A stretch of 64,000 nt of DNA from an uncultured Eubacteriales bacterium (GCA_902801165.1 CADCHI010000003.1:1-64000), one strand, 5' to 3'; positions 8,979-17,104 are shown, numbered from the stretch's first letter. Notes: generated by a model not told the origin, from the letters alone. Translations and numbers: made by a program.

Positions 8979-9126
8979 TCAGGGAAAAGGGAGTAGGAAA
9001 CAGGGAAAAGGGAAAAGGGAATAGGGAATAGGGAAAAGGGAAAAGGAATGGCTGAAATCAGGGCACATCCATATCGCCGTTCCCCGGCATTCTGACTGTT
9101 GCCTGATGCCTATTGCCTGTTGCCTT
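8979..9126. repeat. Mixed heptanucleotide repeats, GGGAATA and CAACAGG families
   Basis: The aroF-tyrA gap contains a run of GGGAAAA/GGGAATA 7-mers (8979-9048) followed by an inverted CAACAGG-family run (9089-9126). No open reading frame or promoter was recognised here. Confidence 0.8.
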
Positions 9127-9131
9127 CCCAA

Positions 9132-10136
9132 TCATCTCACCGCGTATTCCTTCACAGCCATGATGCGCCTGGCCAGATCGTCGAACTGCTCGGGGGTGAG
9201 GGACTGCTTGCCGTCGCACAGGGCGTGGGGCGGGTCGTTGTGCACTTCGATGATCAGGCCATCGGCCCCGGCGACGGTGGCCGCCATGGCCATGGAGGGA
9301 ACCAGGTAGGCATGACCGGTGCCGTGGCTGGGGTCCACCACCACGGGCAGGTGGGTCAGCCGCCGCAGTACGGGCACCGCGGACAGGTCCAGGGTGTTGC
9401 GGGTGTAGGTCTCGAAGGTGCGGATGCCGCGCTCGCAGAGTATGACGTTCTCGTTGCCGCCCGCCATGATGTATTCCGCGCTCATCAGCAGTTCCTCCAG
9501 CGTGTTGGCGAGGCCCCGCTTGAGCAGTATGGTCTTGCGGGTCTGGCCCAGCTCCTTGAGCAGTTCGAAGTTCTGCATGTTGCGCGCGCCGACCTGGATC
9601 ACGTCCACGTCCTCGAACAGGGGCAGGTGGGCGGCCTCCATGATCTCCGTCACGATGGGCAGGCCGGTGGCCTTCTTGGCCTCGCTGAGCAGCTCCAGGC
9701 CCTGCTCGTGCAGGCCCTGGAAGGCGTAGGGGGAGGTGCGGGGCTTGAACGCGCCGCCCCGGAGCATGCCCGCGCCGCTGGCCTTCACGCTCTGGGCCAC
9801 GGCGATGATCTGCTCCCGGCTCTCCACCGAGCAGGGCCCGGCGATGATCTGGAAGTGGCCGCCGCCGATCTTCACGCCGCCGCAGTCCACCACGGAGTCC
9901 TCCTCGTGGAACTTGCGGTTGGCGCTCTTGAAGGGCTCCTGGATGCGCTTGACGCTCTCCACGATGTCCAGCGAGCTGATCAGGTCCATGTCCACCCGGC
10001 TGGTGTCGCCGATCAGGCCGATGATGGTCTGGTGCTGGCCCTTGGAGATGTGCAGGTCAAAGCCGATGCCCTCCAGCCAGTTGGTCAGGTTCTTCACCTG
10101 CTTTTCGTTGACCTTGTCCTTCAACAGAATGATCAT
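9132..10136 (-). CDS. aroF: 3-deoxy-7-phosphoheptulonate synthase (DAHP synthase, class I-beta)
   Basis: Commits PEP and erythrose-4-phosphate to the shikimate pathway. Residues 1-70 form the ferredoxin-like/ACT-type regulatory domain found in TM0343-type enzymes. The TIM-barrel catalytic part shows [38 protein letters not shown] and [11 protein letters not shown]. The 334-residue length fits this subclass. The RBS AAAGGAAGG is 7 bases before the ATG. It is the first structural gene of the aromatic operon, about 50 bp behind an attenuator-like terminator and a Phe/Tyr leader peptide. Confidence 0.97.
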   Translation of the reverse strand: MIILLKDKVNEKQVKNLTNWLEGIGFDLHISKGQHQTIIGLIGDTSRVDMDLISSLDIVESVKRIQEPFKSANRKFHEEDSVVDCGGVKIGGGHFQIIAGPCSVESREQIIAVAQSVKASGAGMLRGGAFKPRTSPYAFQGLHEQGLELLSEAKKATGLPIVTEIMEAAHLPLFEDVDVIQVGARNMQNFELLKELGQTRKTILLKRGLANTLEELLMSAEYIMAGGNENVILCERGIRTFETYTRNTLDLSAVPVLRRLTHLPVVVDPSHGTGHAYLVPSMAMAATVAGADGLIIEVHNDPPHALCDGKQSLTPEQFDDLARRIMAVKEYAVR

Positions 10137-10187
10137 GCCGTGCCTTCCTTTCTGCGCGCCGAGGTGGCGCGCCGGAGGTTGCCCTCA

Positions 10188-10225
10188 ATAAAATCGGCCC
10201 CGCAGTGAGTTTTACTGCAGGGCCG
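10188..10225 (-). terminator. Attenuator terminator in the aroF leader
   Basis: On the minus strand a 12-position GC-rich stem (CGGCCC-TGCAGT with ACTGC-GGGGCCG, one mismatch) with a 7-nt loop is followed directly by ATTTTAT. It lies between the Phe/Tyr leader peptide and aroF, where ribosome stalling could decide whether it forms. I could not settle the competing antiterminator pairing by eye. Confidence 0.85.
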
Positions 10226-10264
10226 TTGCAAGTCTGGCTTGAATCCGCGGTACAGCAAAGCTCT

Positions 10265-10321
10265 TTATCTGCCAAAGCCGATAAAGTAAAAGTAGTAAAA
10301 GCTGTAAGCGGCGCGGACCAT
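10265..10321 (-). CDS. Phe/Tyr-rich leader peptide of the aroF operon
   Basis: An 18-codon open frame encodes MVRAAYSFYYFYFIGFGR, in which eight residues are Phe or Tyr and seven of these fall in positions 6-13. GGAGGT stands 5 bases before the ATG, and the frame begins about 35 bases after the promoter. An intrinsic terminator follows 40 bases after its stop, then aroF. This is the classical layout of leader-peptide attenuation: scarcity of charged tRNA-Phe or tRNA-Tyr would stall the ribosome and allow readthrough. The regulatory role is inferred from architecture; the peptide itself is read directly. Confidence 0.88.
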   Translation of the reverse strand: MVRAAYSFYYFYFIGFGR

Positions 10322-10357
10322 GGGGTACCTCCGAAGTTTCATACTTTAGTTGGGTAA

Positions 10358-10386
10358 ATTATAGACCGGCAAAGTAGGTTTGTCAA
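10358..10386 (-). promoter_or_regulatory. Promoter of the aroF operon
   Basis: A consensus TTGACA (10381-10386) and TATAAT (10358-10363) are separated by exactly 17 bp, reading on the minus strand toward the leader peptide and aroF. Confidence 0.92.
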
Positions 10387-10409
10387 TGGGTGTTGCCAAT
10401 TCTTAACCT

Positions 10410-10450
10410 GACGCGGCGCGCCAATGGCTTTTCCAATGGCGCGCCGCGTC
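10410..10450. terminator. Strong hairpin between lipoprotein gene and aroF promoter
   Basis: A 14-bp perfect GC-rich inverted repeat (GACGCGGCGCGCCA/TGGCGCGCCGCGTC), extended by three more pairs, lies after the lipoprotein gene and just upstream of the aroF promoter. It probably insulates the aroF leader from readthrough. There is no long T run. Confidence 0.65.
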
Positions 10451-10487
10451 GATTCGGTCCTGACACCGGGATATCGGCCCTTGGGGA

Positions 10488-11045
10488 TCACCACTCAGGC
10501 CGCGCCATGGCGAGTCCTGTGGGTTCGGACCAACCGGACGCGAGGGAGAACCGGCAGCCCCGGTTGATGTCCCACCATCGGCCGTCCTTGTAGCCCGTGA
10601 GGGCGATGCCGACGCTGGTCTCGCCGAAGACGGTGTTCACGACCATGAGGTCGGTGTAGCCATCGTCGATCACGCTCTGCATAAGCTCCTCCTCGGTGGG
10701 ACGGGTGTTCGGCGTCACCGTGTAATCCGTACAGTCGCAGTCCTCCAGCTTCCAGCCGTCGTTGTACAGCACGTACAGCAGCTCGTAGCTGGCCTCGTAG
10801 GTGCCGTACTGGTTTTCAGCCCTCAGGGTGACCCACACCCGGTCCTCCATGTCCCGCTCGCGCGTCTGGCGCTGGGTGATCTCAAAGGAGGTCACCTTCA
10901 GCCCGCTGCCCTTGAAGCTGGAGTCGTTGGCCATGATGTCGTCGATGATCTGGTTCCTTCCCGCCACGGGCTTGCCGCACGCTGTCAGGGACAGGCATAT
11001 CGCCAGCGAAAGAAATATCAGCAGTATGTTTTTAAAGCCCTTCAT
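10488..11045 (-). CDS. Predicted lipoprotein of unknown function
   Basis: The 185-residue product begins with a basic N-terminus, a hydrophobic core and the lipobox LTAC (Cys23), so it should be lipid-anchored on the outer face of the membrane. The mature part (about 162 residues) is soluble, with repeated beta-type stretches (VWVTLRAENQYGTYEASYELLYVLYNDGWKLEDC) and two closely spaced cysteines in DCDC. I do not recognise a family. The pattern 'DGWKLEDC' resembles small extracellular domains of Clostridia lipoproteins. It is flanked by a polysaccharide pyruvyl transferase gene upstream and a strong hairpin downstream. Confidence 0.85.
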   Translation of the reverse strand: MKGFKNILLIFLSLAICLSLTACGKPVAGRNQIIDDIMANDSSFKGSGLKVTSFEITQRQTRERDMEDRVWVTLRAENQYGTYEASYELLYVLYNDGWKLEDCDCTDYTVTPNTRPTEEELMQSVIDDGYTDLMVVNTVFGETSVGIALTGYKDGRWWDINRGCRFSLASGWSEPTGLAMARPEW

Positions 11046-11293
11046 GATGGACGCCTCCTGTCATGCTTCCCTTGGGGGGAGCCTCGCGGTTCAGCGGCTG
11101 CCGGGTCGGCTTGCGAACCGGAAACCCTTGACCTGTCTGAATTATAGCGCGCAGGACGGAGGCTGCCGCATTGGGATTTTTCGCCCCGGGCCGCAAGGGC
11201 GTTCAGAAACATGAAGTTCGTTTGCGGTCGAGGCACCGCTTTGCGGACCTGCGGTTGGAGGAGCGGTTCACCGGCGGCGGAGGCGCATAGGGT
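11046..11293. other. Intergenic region, little recognised
   Basis: A TATAAT (minus strand, 11141-11146) may be the -10 of the lipoprotein gene, but no good -35 is seen. Otherwise I recognise nothing here. Confidence 0.3.
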
Positions 11294-12436
11294 TCACGAC
11301 ATGTTTGTTTCGCCTGCGGAAACCGCGCCGATGGCGGCATCCAGCCATTCGAGGGAGGCACGTCTGTAATCCTCCCGCAGGGCGTCCACACGGTCCCAGT
11401 CGATGGGCGCGGCCTCCCTGAAGGCGTCCTTGTGGATGAAGCGGTCCGCAAGCCCGAACTTTTCGCACAGGTCCCGGTACTTGCGACCGCTGCTGCCGTG
11501 CTGCAGGGCGTAGAACTCCTTGTGGTAGAGCAGCGACAGGCAAGTGGCGTGGAGCGAGTTGGAAAACACGACCGCTGCGTTGCGCACCAGGGACAGGAAT
11601 TCCTCGATCCCGGCAGCGTTGTAGGTCTTGTGGCTCAGCTTGTGGTGGGTGAATATGGACACCTCCACCACCTTCAGGCCCCGGGCCCTGGCGAAGCGGT
11701 TCACACAGCGGACCATATAGGGGTCCGGGTTGACGGTGTAATAGGCCAGGAGATAGCTGCCACCCACGATTGGCGGGGCCGTGATGGCGTCGAAGTCGCT
11801 GGGATCGGCCAGCAGCACCGGGTCGAGCACATCAGCAATGGGCTTGTCGGTCAGCCCGCGGACGATTTCGGAGGCATAGCGCTCGCGCATGGAGATGTGG
11901 TCCGGCAGCTTCAGGAGCTCGCGCAGCGCGTCCAGGTCCTCCGCGTTGAACTTCGCCTCGCCCATGCTGACGGAATAAGCGATCTTTGGAATCCTGCGCA
12001 AGCCCTCCGGAGCGCCGAAGAACACCGGGTCGAACTTGCCGTTGAAGTAGCGCTTGGACCAGATCACGTCGCTTTCGAAGAATACGCAGTCATAGGGCGG
12101 CACTTCGGAATCCAGGATCTCGCGGGTGTATCGGCGCTCCGATACCTGGAGGTGTTCGCCGAAAAAGCGCTGGAAGCGCTTGTACCGGCAGACGAAACCG
12201 GGAGTGAGCAGCAGCGAACCCAACAACTTGTGCAGCTTCTGCCCCCTGTGACGGATGAAGTGGGTATATGGGCTGAAATCACGCTTGGCATCGGGCAGGT
12301 AATCCAGAATCTCACAGACTTCAATGTCTCCACGGCGCAGCATGAGCTGTTGGAAGATCCAGCTGTGCAGCACTGCGCCATAGTTCAGGCGGCCGGTATG
12401 CAAGTTGATGCTGACGATTCCCGCTTTCAAAGCCAT
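11294..12436 (-). CDS. Polysaccharide pyruvyl transferase family protein
   Basis: A 380-residue protein of the PF04230 type, which transfers pyruvate ketals or related groups onto cell-surface glycans. Family features are the N-terminal NYGAVLHSWIFQQLMLRRG, the central YSVSMGEAKFNAED and SMRERYASEIVR segments, the DPVLLADP motif and the C-terminal FSNSLHATCLSLLYHKEFYAL, which holds the conserved His. A TTG 15 bases upstream is possible, but the ATG at 12436 has a G-rich ribosome site 7-8 bases before it. It is divergent from an acyltransferase gene and near a CDP-glycerol transferase, suggesting a surface-polymer decoration locus. Confidence 0.88.
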   Translation of the reverse strand: MALKAGIVSINLHTGRLNYGAVLHSWIFQQLMLRRGDIEVCEILDYLPDAKRDFSPYTHFIRHRGQKLHKLLGSLLLTPGFVCRYKRFQRFFGEHLQVSERRYTREILDSEVPPYDCVFFESDVIWSKRYFNGKFDPVFFGAPEGLRRIPKIAYSVSMGEAKFNAEDLDALRELLKLPDHISMRERYASEIVRGLTDKPIADVLDPVLLADPSDFDAITAPPIVGGSYLLAYYTVNPDPYMVRCVNRFARARGLKVVEVSIFTHHKLSHKTYNAAGIEEFLSLVRNAAVVFSNSLHATCLSLLYHKEFYALQHGSSGRKYRDLCEKFGLADRFIHKDAFREAAPIDWDRVDALREDYRRASLEWLDAAIGAVSAGETNMS

Positions 12437-12617
12437 ATCCCATCCCCCCAATCAAACATATAAAACTGATCATACTTGTAATAATACACCGCATTTGTGG
12501 CGTTTTCGGGTCTCTGTGCGGATATAAAATTGAAAGGATTGTGACGCGCGTGTGCCTGCAGGCGTCGTCAACGGGGAATTCCCACGCGAGGGCTGGGCGC
12601 TCTTTGTCGCTGGGCGG

Positions 12618-12646
12618 TTGACAGGCCGCCGGGAAAGGGATATGAT
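12618..12646 (+). promoter_or_regulatory. Promoter of the acyltransferase gene
   Basis: TTGACA (12618-12623) and TATGAT (12641-12646) are separated by 17 bp and lie 68 bp upstream of the start codon. Confidence 0.85.
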
Positions 12647-12713
12647 CTATAAAGAGAATTATGCGCATCCGGGCGAGGAAAGCCCCGGCCCGGAACCGAA
12701 GGGAGGGCGCGGC

Positions 12714-13688
12714 ATGGCGGAGAAACGGCGGGTGGCGTCCGTGGATTGCGCGCGGGCGCTGAGCATGCTGTACATCATCGGCATACACCACATGCAGAGC
12801 TTCGTGAGGCCGGGCACGGTCATCGACGCGCTGGCGAATCACGCGGCGCCCGCGCTGTGCGCCTTCACCGCGATCTCGGCCCTGTTCATCGGCCGGAAGC
12901 GCTTCGAGAAGCCCGGGGACATCATTTCGTTTTACAAGAGCCGCCTGGTGCGGGCGTATCCGCTGTTCCTGCTGGGGTGTCTGTCGCTGTTCGTGGTGTC
13001 GCTGGCGGTGGGAAAGTACTTCAGCGGTGTCCGCCAGCTGCTGCTGACGCTGACGGGCCTGGTCATGATCCTCGGGCCCACGCCAAAGACCATGTGGTAC
13101 ATGAGCATGCTGCTGCTGTTCTGGCTGCTGACGCCGCTTTTCTGCTGGAAGCGGCGGCGCGGAGCGGGGGACATGCTGCTGCGCTTTATCGGGCTGGTTC
13201 TGCTGCTGGCCGCCTTCCGGGGCGCTGCGCTGCTGGGCGCGAGGGTGGATTCAAGGCTGTACGGCTATGCCGCGGTGTACTTCGGCACGCTGATCCTGGC
13301 AGATAAACTCAAGGTGGACGATGCGCTGCGGGTCGCGTCGCCGGTGATTGCCGCTGCGGTGATCGCGTTGCTGAGCCTTTCGCCGGCGCGTGGGTGGCTG
13401 CCCGCCTATCCCCGGGAGGTCGCGCTGGGCGTCGCCGGCGCGGTGCTGATCCTGACCGCCGGCAAGCTGTGCGCCAGGGTCCGCCCCTTGTCCACGGCGC
13501 TGGCCTGGATCAGCTACGGCAGCATGGCGGCCTACCTGTTCCACCGCCAGTGGCTCGGGCTGTGCTACTACCTGCTGGGGCCCTTTGGCCTGCCCCTTGC
13601 CGCGCTGCTGATGGCGGTGCTGATGGTGGGGGCCTACTGGGTCCAGTGTTTCTACGACCGGAAGGTCGTTCCGAGGCTGCGCTTTTGA
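12714..13688 (+). CDS. Acyltransferase 3 family membrane protein
   Basis: A 324-residue integral membrane protein with about ten hydrophobic segments. The N-terminal VASVDCARALSMLYIIGIHHM carries the R-x(10)-H pattern of acyltransferase-3/OafA enzymes, which O-acetylate or O-acylate surface glycans. GPTPKTMWYMSMLLLFWLLTP corresponds to the conserved 'WYL' region. The frame is open further upstream, but the ATG at 12714 has GGGAGGG 6 bases before it and follows a consensus promoter. The adjacent CDP-glycerol transferase suggests teichoic-acid or polysaccharide substrates. Confidence 0.88.
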   Translation: MAEKRRVASVDCARALSMLYIIGIHHMQSFVRPGTVIDALANHAAPALCAFTAISALFIGRKRFEKPGDIISFYKSRLVRAYPLFLLGCLSLFVVSLAVGKYFSGVRQLLLTLTGLVMILGPTPKTMWYMSMLLLFWLLTPLFCWKRRRGAGDMLLRFIGLVLLLAAFRGAALLGARVDSRLYGYAAVYFGTLILADKLKVDDALRVASPVIAAAVIALLSLSPARGWLPAYPREVALGVAGAVLILTAGKLCARVRPLSTALAWISYGSMAAYLFHRQWLGLCYYLLGPFGLPLAALLMAVLMVGAYWVQCFYDRKVVPRLRF

Positions 13689-13748
13689 GCGGCCCCGGCC
13701 CATGATTACAGCGGCTGCGCAGGGCGGATCCTGCGCCGGGAGGCACGA

Positions 13749-14927
13749 ATGTCCATCAAATCATTGATCAAAAAGAGCAATGTCGTCTACCGCGCCGCGA
13801 AGGCGGCGGGGGAGGTGCCCTATGCCCTCACCCGGGGCCTGCTGCGCTTGCTCCACGGCCTGTTTGGCGTCTCGGGGGACACGGTGTACTTCTCCAGCTT
13901 CAACGGCATGCAGTACAACGACAATCCCCGCTATGTGGCGGAGGCCCTCCACGAACTGAGGCCCTCCGCGAGGCTCGTGTTCCGCCTGAACGGGAAGGCG
14001 ATGCGGGACCCCCGGGTGCCGGACTACATCGAAAAGGCGCCCCGGTACTCGCTGAAGGCGCTGAAGGCCATGGCCACCGCTCGGGTGCTGGTGAAGAACG
14101 CGGGCATGCTGCCCTGGATGGTGAAATTCCCGGACCAGTTCTACGTGCAGACCTGGCACGGCGACCGGGGCTTCAAGCGCATCCGTCTGGACCGGAAAAA
14201 GAGCCGCCAGTTCGAGCGGGAGGCGGCATGGCTCGACCTGATGACCTCCGGCTCCGACTTCGGCAGCCGGGTCAACCGCAGCGCCTTCGGCTACAAGGGG
14301 GAGAACCTGGAGTGCGGCTGTCCCCGGAATGATCTGCTGCTGAACGGCGAACCCAGCCTTGCGGCGCGGGTCCGGAAGGACCTGGGCATCCCGGAGGGAA
14401 CCCGGGTGCTGCTGTACGCGCCCACCTTCCGCAGCAGGCAGACCGGCTCCAGCCAGGAGGCCGGGGTGGACCTGGAGCGGGTGCGAGCACGGCTGGAGGC
14501 GACCACCGGCGAAAAGTGGCTGTGCGTGACCCGCAGCCACGAGCTGAACAGCGGCGTGCGCTCCAACGCGGCCATGGACGCCAGCGGCTACCCCGAGACC
14601 TCGGAGCTGCTGCTGGCCACGGATATGCTGATCACCGATTATTCCTCCATCGGCGGCGACTTCATGCTGCTGAACCGGCCTGTGATCTACTTCCAGCCGG
14701 ACCGGGGGGACTACGACGCGGAGCGAGGGCTCTACTTCGACCCCGACCAATCGCCGCTGATCGTGGCCCACGACGAGCGGGAGCTGCTGGAGATCCTGTC
14801 GAAGCCCATCGACGCCGCGGCGAACTGCCGGGCGGTGCTGGACTTCTTCGGCGTCCACGAGTCGGGACGGGCCGCCAAAATCGTGGCCGAGCGTATCGTC
14901 AGGGTACTGGATGAAAAGCATCGATAA
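13749..14927 (+). CDS. CDP-glycerol glycerophosphotransferase family protein (TagB/TagF-like)
   Basis: The 392-residue protein matches PF04464 enzymes, which add glycerol-phosphate (or ribitol-phosphate) units to teichoic-acid-like polymers at the cytoplasmic membrane face. Motifs are VYFSSFNGMQYNDNPRYVAEAL, QTWHGDRGFKRIRLD (family WHG), CPRNDLL, LLYAPTFR and ITDYSSIGGDFMLLNRPVIYF (family TDYSS). The usual 'R-x-HP' is replaced by RSHEL, a possible substrate difference. The RBS is CGGGAGG. It is followed by a foldback element and two terminators. Confidence 0.93.
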   Translation: MSIKSLIKKSNVVYRAAKAAGEVPYALTRGLLRLLHGLFGVSGDTVYFSSFNGMQYNDNPRYVAEALHELRPSARLVFRLNGKAMRDPRVPDYIEKAPRYSLKALKAMATARVLVKNAGMLPWMVKFPDQFYVQTWHGDRGFKRIRLDRKKSRQFEREAAWLDLMTSGSDFGSRVNRSAFGYKGENLECGCPRNDLLLNGEPSLAARVRKDLGIPEGTRVLLYAPTFRSRQTGSSQEAGVDLERVRARLEATTGEKWLCVTRSHELNSGVRSNAAMDASGYPETSELLLATDMLITDYSSIGGDFMLLNRPVIYFQPDRGDYDAERGLYFDPDQSPLIVAHDERELLEILSKPIDAAANCRAVLDFFGVHESGRAAKIVAERIVRVLDEKHR

Positions 14928-14931
14928 ACAC

Positions 14932-15092
14932 AGAGTCTGTTTCTAAATTCGGCGAAATGCATTTTCGGCGTCCTAAACTGCATTTCAGCGTTGATTTCCC
15001 TTGACTTAGCCCACTAAGCCTGCGGAAAATCGCCTTGAAATGCAGCCCAATCCGCTCGAAACTGCACATGCCTCATTTTAGAAACACACTCT
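14932..15092. mobile_element. MITE-like foldback element, about 161 bp
   Basis: The terminal inverted repeats AGAGTCTGTTTCTAAAT and ATTTTAGAAACACACTCT bound a segment that is itself palindromic: CTGCATTTCA faces TTGAAATGCAG, and GCGTTGATTT faces GAAAATCGC. There is no coding capacity. It starts five bases after the stop of the CDP-glycerol transferase gene. The structure suggests a non-autonomous miniature transposon, but no copy elsewhere in the window confirms mobility. Confidence 0.65.
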
Positions 15093-15101
15093 AATGAATT
15101 G

Positions 15102-15130
15102 AGCGGCGCGCGTCCCAAACGCGCGCCGCT
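15102..15130. terminator. GC-rich hairpin
   Basis: A perfect 11-bp stem (AGCGGCGCGCG/CGCGCGCCGCT) with a 7-nt loop but no following T run. Confidence 0.5.
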
Positions 15131-15161
15131 TCAGACCACTGACAAAGCCTGCAAACGCGAG

Positions 15162-15198
15162 AATCTCTGCCGACGAAAGAGGACCGGCAGAGATTTTT
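15162..15198 (+). terminator. Intrinsic terminator upstream of fabT
   Basis: AATCTCTGCCG pairs with CGGCAGAGATT and is followed by TTT. It ends transcription from the surface-polymer locus before the fab promoter. Confidence 0.85.
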
Positions 15199-15258
15199 GC
15201 TTGCATTGTTGGCTGGGCCCATTGAAAAGGGTTGGTTAAATGTGAGCCAAGCTTTAAC

Positions 15259-15302
15259 TTGACTTCTGCGCCCATTGGATTATAATTAGCTTGTCTAACT
15301 AA
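15259..15302 (+). promoter_or_regulatory. fab operon promoter with candidate FabT operator
   Basis: TTGACT (15259-15264), a 16-bp spacer and TATAAT (15281-15286). A small dyad, TTAG-N9-CTAA (15286-15302), overlaps the -10 and the expected start point, a plausible site for the MarR-type repressor encoded next. The promoter is read directly; the operator is an inference. Confidence 0.75.
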
Positions 15303-15347
15303 CTATCGACGAAAATGTGACATCCGGAAAACGGGGAGGCGCGTAGG

Positions 15348-15806
15348 ATGGATGCCCTGGGCAACGAGCTGAACCGGCTGCTGGTGGACACCTATCGCGC
15401 TGCCGGCAAGATCGAGGAGATCATGCTGGAAGACCTGAGCGACGGGAAGCTGAGCATGTCGGAAATGCGCGCCATCGAATGCGTGGGAAGCGGCCGGCAG
15501 AAGGGGAGGACCGTCACCGAGATCTCCCAGGAGCTGGACATCACGCTGCCCTCGGTGACAGCGATGATGAAGCGCCTGGAGACCAAGGGCTACGTCACCC
15601 GCCAGCGCAGCCTCGAGGACGCCCGACAGGTGCGCGTGCGCCTGACGGAGTCCGGCACCCACGCCTACATCGGCTACCTGTTCGCGCAGCGCAAGATGAT
15701 CAATGCCGTGCGCAGGAGCTTCGAGGACGATGACGCTGAGGTCCTGGTCCGCTCGCTGAAGAGCCTGAACGAATTCTTCCGCCAGAAAATGGAAGAATTG
15801 AAGTAA
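15348..15806 (+). CDS. fabT: MarR-family transcriptional regulator, FabT-like
   Basis: A 152-residue winged-helix repressor. The recognition region RTVTEISQELDITLPSVTAMMKRLETKGYVTRQRS and the wing residues DARQVRVRLTESG are characteristic of MarR/FabT proteins. In other Bacillota FabT binds fab promoters with long-chain acyl-ACP as corepressor. Its position as first gene before fabH-acpP-fabK supports that role here. A GGGGAGGCG site precedes the ATG. It is probably autoregulated through the dyad at the promoter. Confidence 0.9.
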   Translation: MDALGNELNRLLVDTYRAAGKIEEIMLEDLSDGKLSMSEMRAIECVGSGRQKGRTVTEISQELDITLPSVTAMMKRLETKGYVTRQRSLEDARQVRVRLTESGTHAYIGYLFAQRKMINAVRRSFEDDDAEVLVRSLKSLNEFFRQKMEELK

Positions 15807-15812
15807 TTGAGT

Positions 15813-16066
15813 CAACAGGCATCAGGCAACAGGCAGCAGTCAGATAGCCGATTGACCGTGAGATGCTGGGATTCCTGTTGAACTCTGGTAGCCTGACTGA
15901 TGCTTAATGACCTGATGACTCGTCGTTTCCCAGGCACTCTGACTGTTGCCTGATGCCTGTTGCCTAATGACTAAACAGCATTCTGACTGCTGCCTGATGC
16001 CTGTTGCCTAATGACTAAACAGCATTCTGCCTGTTGCCTGCTGCCTTTTGCCTAATGACTGAAAAG
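15813..16066. repeat. CAACAGG-family repeats with a 44-bp tandem repeat
   Basis: The fabT-fabH gap begins with CAACAGG-type 7-mers (15813-15842). It later carries three tandem copies of a 44-bp unit in inverted orientation: 15938-15981, 15982-16025 and a degenerate 16026-16066. Copies 1 and 2 differ at about one position. The unit consists of CTGTTGC/CTGATGC 7-mers plus TAATGACTAAACAGCAT. Left and right arms can pair. No gene is seen. Confidence 0.85.
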
Positions 16067-16078
16067 GGGGGCTTTCCT

Positions 16079-17026
16079 TTGAAAATACTCGGAACCGGCA
16101 GCGCTCTGCCGGAGAAGGTCGTGACCAATGACGACCTGACGGCGTTCCTGGACACCAACGACGAGTGGATATCCACCCGCACGGGCATCCGGGAGCGCAG
16201 GGTACTCTCCCACGAGACGCTGCAATCGCTGGCGGAGCGGGCCGGACAGGCCGCGCTGGAGAACGCGGGCGTCGCGCCGGAGGAGATCGACTTCGTGCTG
16301 GTGAGCACCGTACAGGCGGAGACGCTCAGCCCCGCCCTAGCCTGCGACGTCCAGCCTGCCCTGGGGCTGAAGTGCATGGGCATGGACCTCAACGGCGGCT
16401 GCACCGGCTTCATCGCGGCGCTGTCCGTGGCCGAGGGCCTGCTGGCCTCCGGCCGGGCCCACAAGCTGCTGGTGATCAGCGCCGAGGCGCTGTCCCGGTT
16501 CGCGGACTGGACCGACCGCAGCACCTGCGTGCTGTTCGGCGACGCGGCGGGGGCCGTGGTGGTCGGCGAAGGCGAGGGCCTGGAGGACATCCGCTTCAAG
16601 AGCGAGCCGCGCCGGGACGTGCTGTGCGCCAGCACCCCGCCGGGAAACAGCCCCTTCGCCATCGACCCCAAGCCCGCCCAGTACCTGAAGATGCAGGGCC
16701 AGGAGGTCTATAAGTTCGCGGTCTCCCACTCCTTCCGGGATATCCGGGAGATGCTGGAGGCGCATGGGCTCGCGGCGGAGGACGTGGACTTCTACGTGCT
16801 GCACCAGGCCAACATGCGCATCCTCGAGGCGGTGCGCACCCGCCTGAAGGTGGACGAGACCCGCTTCCCCCACAACATCGAGCGCACGGGCAACACGTCC
16901 TCGGCCACCGTTCCGGTGCTGCTGGACGAGTTGAACCGCTCCGGAAAACTGAAACCGGGCTGCCGCGTGATCCTGAACGCCTTCGGCGCGGGATTGTGCA
17001 CGGGTACGGCGCTGCTCACCTGGTGA
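16079..17026 (+). CDS. fabH: Beta-ketoacyl-ACP synthase III
   Basis: Initiates fatty-acid synthesis by condensing acetyl-CoA (or branched acyl-CoA) with malonyl-ACP. The 315-residue product has the catalytic Cys108 in LNGGCTGFIAAL, the His of VLHQANMRI and the Asn of ERTGNTSSATVP. The frame is open to 16034, but that extension lies in intergenic repeats. The TTG at 16079, with AAAAGGGGGG before it, gives the canonical N-terminus (M/L)KILGTGSALPEKVVTN. It follows fabT and precedes acpP. Confidence 0.95.
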   Translation: MKILGTGSALPEKVVTNDDLTAFLDTNDEWISTRTGIRERRVLSHETLQSLAERAGQAALENAGVAPEEIDFVLVSTVQAETLSPALACDVQPALGLKCMGMDLNGGCTGFIAALSVAEGLLASGRAHKLLVISAEALSRFADWTDRSTCVLFGDAAGAVVVGEGEGLEDIRFKSEPRRDVLCASTPPGNSPFAIDPKPAQYLKMQGQEVYKFAVSHSFRDIREMLEAHGLAAEDVDFYVLHQANMRILEAVRTRLKVDETRFPHNIERTGNTSSATVPVLLDELNRSGKLKPGCRVILNAFGAGLCTGTALLTW

Positions 17027-17104
17027 TGCGCAAGCTCACCGAACAGCGCCCGCGGCATTGACATAACCCCATATCACAGACCCAAAAATCAGGAGGAATT
17101 GACA

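Noticed and set aside
10188..10330. T-box leader upstream of aroF
   Set aside because: No T-box sequence (AGGGUGGNACCGCG) or specifier stem is present; the Phe/Tyr ORF and a simple terminator explain the region.
15938..16066. CRISPR-like array
   Set aside because: The 44-bp units are directly adjacent with no unique spacers and are built from heptamers; no cas genes are present.
16034..16078. Upstream ATG start for fabH
   Set aside because: The extra residues are encoded by intergenic repeat DNA with no ribosome site; the TTG at 16079 gives the family N-terminus.
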